Origin: Phycomyces nitens
Lineage: Eukaryota; Mucoromycota; Mucoromycetes; Mucorales; Phycomycetaceae
Length of the DNA: 64,000 bases
NCBI GenBank assembly: GCA_022702545.1
Contig: JAHRBC010000002.1
Span: 3,596,001-3,660,000 of the forward strand
Reading direction: 5' to 3'
The position numbers were made by a program, and so were the translations under genes. This document shows positions 59,871-64,000 of this stretch, piece by piece. The stretch's first letter is position 1; each line of letters begins with the position of its first letter. Below the pieces are notes generated by a model. The model searched no databases. It was not told the origin of the DNA and worked only from the letters and a program-made list of their open reading frames with translations.

Positions 59871-61774
59871 ATGACTCTCTCGCACACCATTGCATCTGCA
59901 CCCGGCAAGGTGCTCCTAACAGGCGGCTACCTTGTTCTCGAACAGCAGTTCCAAGGATTAGTCGTAGGTACATCCGCAAGATTCTACACCATCATCACTC
60001 CATCAGATGAACCTGGGATCCAGGTCAGATCCCCCCAGTTCGAAGGTGGTAATTGGAAGTACACGGTCGGCCAGTCAGACTTTCAATTGACTCCAAGGTT
60101 AAAGAAGCAGAGGGAATCATAAGCTTGTATATTAATATATATATATATATGTATATATATATAATTTATAATTTATATAAGCAGTCCAGGAACATCCTAC
60201 AATCCATTTGTGGAAGCATCCTTACGGTTCACACTTGCCCTAGTCCATGAAAAGGTTGGACGATCTGCACCTGGCGTTCTGTCAACCAACTGCACCATAA
60301 CCATCTTGGGCGACAATGATTTCTACTCGCAGCGAGGACAGGTAAGGTTTAGAGAATAAGAAAAAGGTGCATTGTCATTGATCTCTCTGGCTTCTTCTTT
60401 AGCTCCAGACACTTGGCCTGGACAACTCTTTTGAATCATTGGCCAAACTTGGTCCATTTTCAAATACTCTCTCTAGTCTCAAGTCTGTACACAAGACAGG
60501 ACTGGGCTCTTCAGCTGCCTTGACTACATCTCTTGTAGCTGCCCTCTGTGTCCATTTTAAGGCTGCCGATCTGGACAACAACCAGGACCGCACTCTTGTG
60601 CACAATCTGGCCCAATTTGTACATTGCTTTGCCCAAGGCAAGGTTGGAAGTGGATTTGATGTCTCGGCTGCCGTATGGGGAAGTCATCGTTACCGCAGAT
60701 TCAACCCCCAAGTGTTGTCCTCAATTATGGTAATACAATGATTATGATGATTATGATTATGATGATTGCTGTAATTTGGTGTGCATGCATGTTTGCGCCA
60801 CCTGTAGGAGTAGGAGTAGGAGTAGGATTAGGCTAATCTTAGACCAAATATTACTATGATTTAGGATCAACAGGTCAATGGAGCAATTCTATTGAAACAC
60901 TTGAGTGCAGATAGCATTGGGTAAGTGTTTTGAGGTCTAAAGACATGTATTGATATGTTCATTTGCTGTAAAAGGTGGGATAATGAGGTTGTGCCTTTTA
61001 AGCTTCCTCCTGGCTTTGACCTCATTTTGGCTGATATTGATGCTGGAAGCCACACTCCTAGTCTGGTTGGCAAGGTTCTTGCATGGCGCAAAGCCAACCC
61101 GACTGCCGGTAAGTTGCACAGGGCTAGTAGATGCACCTAATTAACGTACATGACATTGCTTTAGCAAATGCACTGTGGGAGGAGTTGGGTGCTTACAACA
61201 CAAAGGTCGAACAGACCCTACGAGACCTCACTGCAGCCCATGAAAAGGAGCCTGAGCTATACAAGGCCACCATTGAAAAGTGCTCTTGCCACAGGGCATC
61301 AGAGGTAAGACCTTTATCTAATGAATGTCCTTGGCTCAACATCTTTTTCTAGTGGGCCTCGTTTAAGGACAACCAGATTGTCTCCAAGATGGTCCAACTT
61401 GTTCATGACTTTGGCCACGTCCGACGCTTGTTGCGAGAGATGAGCCAACAGTCCAATGTGCACATTGAGCCAGTTGAGCAAACAGAGCTGTTGGATGCCT
61501 GTCTTCAGGTCAAAGGAACCGTTCTGGCCGGTGTTCCTGGAGGTAAATATATGCGTGTTTGAATTGCTATTAATGATCATTATCTATAGCTGGTGGTTAT
61601 GATGCCATCTTTTGTATTGTTCTTTCAGAAAAGGCCAAACAAGAGGTCCATCAGGTGTGGAAGGGATGGTCTGCTCTAAGTGTGGGTCCCTTGCTATCCA
61701 AGGAAGACTCCCAGGGCGTAACTCTGGTTAAGCTAGCTGATGTGCCTGGTCTGGCTGCTAACCTCTCCACATAA
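59871..61774 (+). CDS. ERG8: Phosphomevalonate kinase
   Basis: A GHMP kinase of about 480 residues in roughly eight exons. It starts MTLSHTIASAPGKVLLTGGY, the family N-terminus with the APGKVLL.GGYLVL motif. Further blocks are GTSYNPFVEASLRFTLALV, TNCTITILGDNDFYSQR and the ATP-binding GHMP glycine loop VHKTGLGSSAALTTSLVAAL. Then come HCFAQGKVGSGFDVSAAVWG, LPPGFDLILADIDAGSHTPS (near DV.GSHT) and the C-terminal TVLAGVPGAGGYDAIFCIVL. It phosphorylates mevalonate-5-phosphate to the diphosphate in sterol and isoprenoid synthesis. The first exon ends before a TA-rich intron (about 60096-60183). The TAA is at 61772; the next gene is convergent, 154 bp away. Confidence 0.94.
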
Positions 61775-61928
61775 AGAAGAAAAAAACAATATAAATACGT
61801 CCTTTTTATTATTATTATTATATCCTTGTGTGTGTGTGTGCCTTTATTAAATTGTCCCAATACACTCAAAAGATGTATGATTAACACCGGCACAAGGCCT
61901 CAAATGATTATTCAATATATTTGCTTTA

Positions 61929-63364
61929 TTAACGAGCAGTACTCGAATTCTGGTTCCAGGAGAGCCTGTCATGGTCTCCAAGTTTTCTATAAAGCACAAC
62001 ACATTAGGCCTTGTTACTCTCTTTTTTTTTTAATCTGATTCTTACCTAGGTTTGAAAAAGTGCCATCCTAGGAACACAACACCAAGGAAGGCACAGATAC
62101 AGCCCATGATAATGTATGCCAAGCCCATAAACGAGTTGCGATCACCGAGGAATGAAGTTCCAGTCAGAACAATAGATTTTTTACCACCATAGGCAGTAAT
62201 GTCATAGTTGAGATCAACTTGAATAGAATATGTGCCAGCCTGGAGGGTATCGCCTTCATAATGCGAATACAATTTACGGAAGGTTGGATACCAGCTTGTC
62301 CGCATCCAGACCTGAAAGTGCTCATCTTCCTTGGGATCAAACAGGTTCTCAGCTGTATAGGCATTGTTGAATCGTTTGGCCCAGTTGGTAGGCGGTGTGA
62401 TTTCCTCTAATGGCATTGTCGTCTTTTCGAATCTGGAAGCATCAGAAGACCATGCAATGCCCTTTTCACTAAACACATATGTAATGTTGTTCTCACTTCC
62501 ACCCTGGGGGTTCAAGAGAGTCAGTGCACTAAAGGAATCTAGACAGACACACGGTTCAATAGAGTTTTTTTTATTATTTAAATATGGCTTACCGTTGAAC
62601 ATGGAATTGGCAATAAGTCCACAAGGGTAATATATCTTTCCATTGGGATCAACACCCATTGGAGAGCAAGAGGCAGAGGCCTCTCCGGGAGTGATCTTCT
62701 CGCCGTGGAGTTGGCTGTAACTCAGACTTTTGACGTATTTACGATGATTCTGGTAAAAGTTGGTCATTTTATAGTAGAGGTAGATTGGGGCATTAAGAGG
62801 CATTGGAATGGAGAACTCGATGATGCAGCGCTGAAGAGTATCGCCTTCTGCTACGGGTTGTTGGTTAAGGTAGGTAGTGGCATTGACGAGTCGGTAACTA
62901 GGGGCGCGAATGACTGATATTTTTTTCAATAGGTTGATGAGCAATGGAACCAATGTAGCTACTACTATTATTTTTATTTTTACCAGTCGTGTTTTCAGAG
63001 GTGAATTTATAGCTGAATAGGTTGTCGCCGAGAACAATAGGCCCAGTTCCAGTCTGCTTTGCACAGTTTGTGTAATCGATAACTATTTCATTTACCTTTT
63101 GGTGTATTGTTAGGGTATATATTCTTTGTTCTTGGTGTCCATATTTACCGTATCGCTCTCGTACAAGAATATGCCACCCAAGGGAGCAAACACAATACCG
63201 GCTGCAAAGAGGGTCGGCAGGACAGTCTTTGGTGTAAGAAGTGGTTGCCAAGCCTTGAGACGTTGTTGCTTAAACGCAGTGTCTATGCATTAATGAGCCA
63301 AGATTGTCATCTCTATAATTATCATTAGCCTACTCGCAGGTTTTCTGCTCTTTGTGTCTGCCAT
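61929..63364 (-). CDS. CDC50/LEM3-family flippase (P4-ATPase) beta subunit
   Basis: About 390 residues. Exon 1 encodes [10 protein letters not shown] from the ATG at 63364, then a ~50 nt intron. [20 protein letters not shown] precedes TM1 [19 protein letters not shown]. The exoplasmic domain has [57 protein letters not shown] and the conserved [12 protein letters not shown]2 is [20 protein letters not shown]. After HFFKPR an apparent TAA at 62042 is really a donor (CCTAG then GTAAGA). The last exon (about 61975-61929) adds [18 protein letters not shown], which matches the usual family tail. CDC50 proteins chaperone and activate lipid flippases. Its start is 203 bp from that of the palmitoyltransferase. 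Confidence 0.93.
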
Positions 63365-63567
63365 TAGATGAGATAGAGCACAGACGAAAAACAGAGAGGA
63401 AAAAGAGGAAGAGGTTGAAAAAAAAGAAAAAGAAAAGAAAAGCTCAGCCCTTCTTTTCAGCCCACTTGCCCCCTCTTTTTCTTTTTTAATTGTGCTTTAT
63501 CCTCCGCCCTTTCCCCATTCCCTTTTTCCCTTTCTTATTTATAGCAGAATAAATTAATAATTAGTAG

Positions 63568-64000
63568 ATGCTAGAGTCGATTCCAGGAAAGGTGTTTGTA
63601 GTGGGAGTTGTGTTGCTCATTGCAACTATTGCCTATTCATCACAGCTCATGGTGTTTGGACCTGCACTTGGAGGACTGACAATGACAGCAGTCTGGTTCC
63701 TGGCTCCACTTAATGCACTTGTGGCAATGGTATTCTACAATTACTACCTTGCAGTCACTACAGATCCAGGCAAGGTGCCTTCAGATTGGGTAACAATACC
63801 AGAAGCCTGAATGACCAAAAGCACTCATTCAATCCATAAAGGTACCTGCAGTGGTCATCAAGGAGAATAAACCATTGGGCATAACTGGGCCGCGTGTTTG
63901 CAAGGCCTGCAATATCTATAAACCTCCTCGGTCGCACCACTGCCGATACTGCAAGAGATGCGTCCTAAAGATGGACCATCACTGTCCATGGATCGATAAC
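63568..64000 (+). CDS. DHHC palmitoyltransferase (PFA4-like), 3' truncated by window
   Basis: Exon 1 is 63568-63789 and exon 2 starts at 63842 (intron 63790-63841, GTAACA...TAAAG). [20 protein letters not shown] and the second hydrophobic span [20 protein letters not shown] give the two N-terminal membrane segments. After [17 protein letters not shown] the cysteine-rich domain begins: [20 protein letters not shown], then [14 protein letters not shown], which contains the catalytic DHHC. The reading frame is open at the window edge. The SQLMVF and [13 protein letters not shown] context suggests the Pfa4 class that acts in the ER. It S-acylates target cysteines. Confidence 0.93.

Noticed and set aside
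1..64000. tRNA, rRNA, CRISPR, telomere repeat or intact transposon
   Set aside because: Reading for B-box-like GGTTCGAATCC, TTAGGG arrays, spaced repeats and reverse transcriptase or DDE motifs found none. A tRNAscan-SE and RepeatMasker run would be needed for certainty.

Overview
The window is nuclear DNA of a filamentous fungus, most likely an early-diverging one (Mucoromycota, Mucorales-like). The evidence is many short GT-AG introns (about 50-110 nt), AT-rich intergenic DNA full of ATT/TAA/TA microsatellites, standard stop codons, and a gene set that includes AP-4 epsilon, a NELF-B homologue, a tetraspanin and a stand-alone homeodomain-like HTH ORF. Such genes are rare or absent in ascomycete yeasts. 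A Phycomyces-like species is a guess, not a demonstration. No tRNA, rRNA, CRISPR array or intact transposon was recognised.

Layout. 1-6.3 kb is gene-poor, with one small HTH ORF. 6.3-8.4 kb holds an AIM19-like mitochondrial protein and a tetraspanin (+). 9.8-16.9 kb is the UBR1 N-end-rule ubiquitin ligase (-), followed by a single-finger C2H2 protein (-). 18.8-24.6 kb (+) carries an RnpA-like protein, a cytochrome b5/acyl-CoA dehydrogenase fusion and NELF-B. 25.3-28.1 kb (-) carries RPB10 and arginyl-tRNA synthetase. 30.1-32.8 kb (+) is an unrecognised coiled-coil protein built from phase-0 exons of about 72 nt. 33.3-36.6 kb (-) carries fatty acid 2-hydroxylase and a SUR7/PalI-type membrane protein. 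36.6-39.9 kb is a decaying belt with an SDR pseudogene, a zinc-knuckle-like scrap and a pair of X-box-like sites. 39.9-40.7 kb is a MADS-box factor (+).

The second half continues with AP-4 epsilon (-, 41.0-44.8 kb), a DH-PH RhoGEF (+, 45.3-47.1), cysteine desulfurase NFS1 (-, 47.3-49.2), a GLI/ZAP1-like zinc-finger factor (-, 49.8-51.4), an ATP synthase gamma pseudogene (-, 52.3-53.1), COX20 (+), an NAD-dependent epimerase (+), a DH-only RhoGEF (-), phosphomevalonate kinase ERG8 (+), the CDC50/LEM3 flippase subunit (-) and the 5' part of a DHHC palmitoyltransferase (+) cut by the window end.

The genes are mostly unrelated housekeeping and trafficking functions, as usual in a eukaryote. Loose themes are mitochondria (AIM19, RnpA-like, NFS1, COX20), membrane lipid and traffic (FA2H, CDC50, DHHC, AP-4, ERG8), Rho signalling (two GEFs) and Pol II (RPB10, NELF-B). 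The observations most worth following are the fungal NELF-B, the coiled-coil gene with 24-codon exons, the nuclear RnpA-like protein and the two dissected pseudogenes. Exon boundaries were read by eye from splice consensus and frame; most are good to a few bases but none is tested by RNA data.
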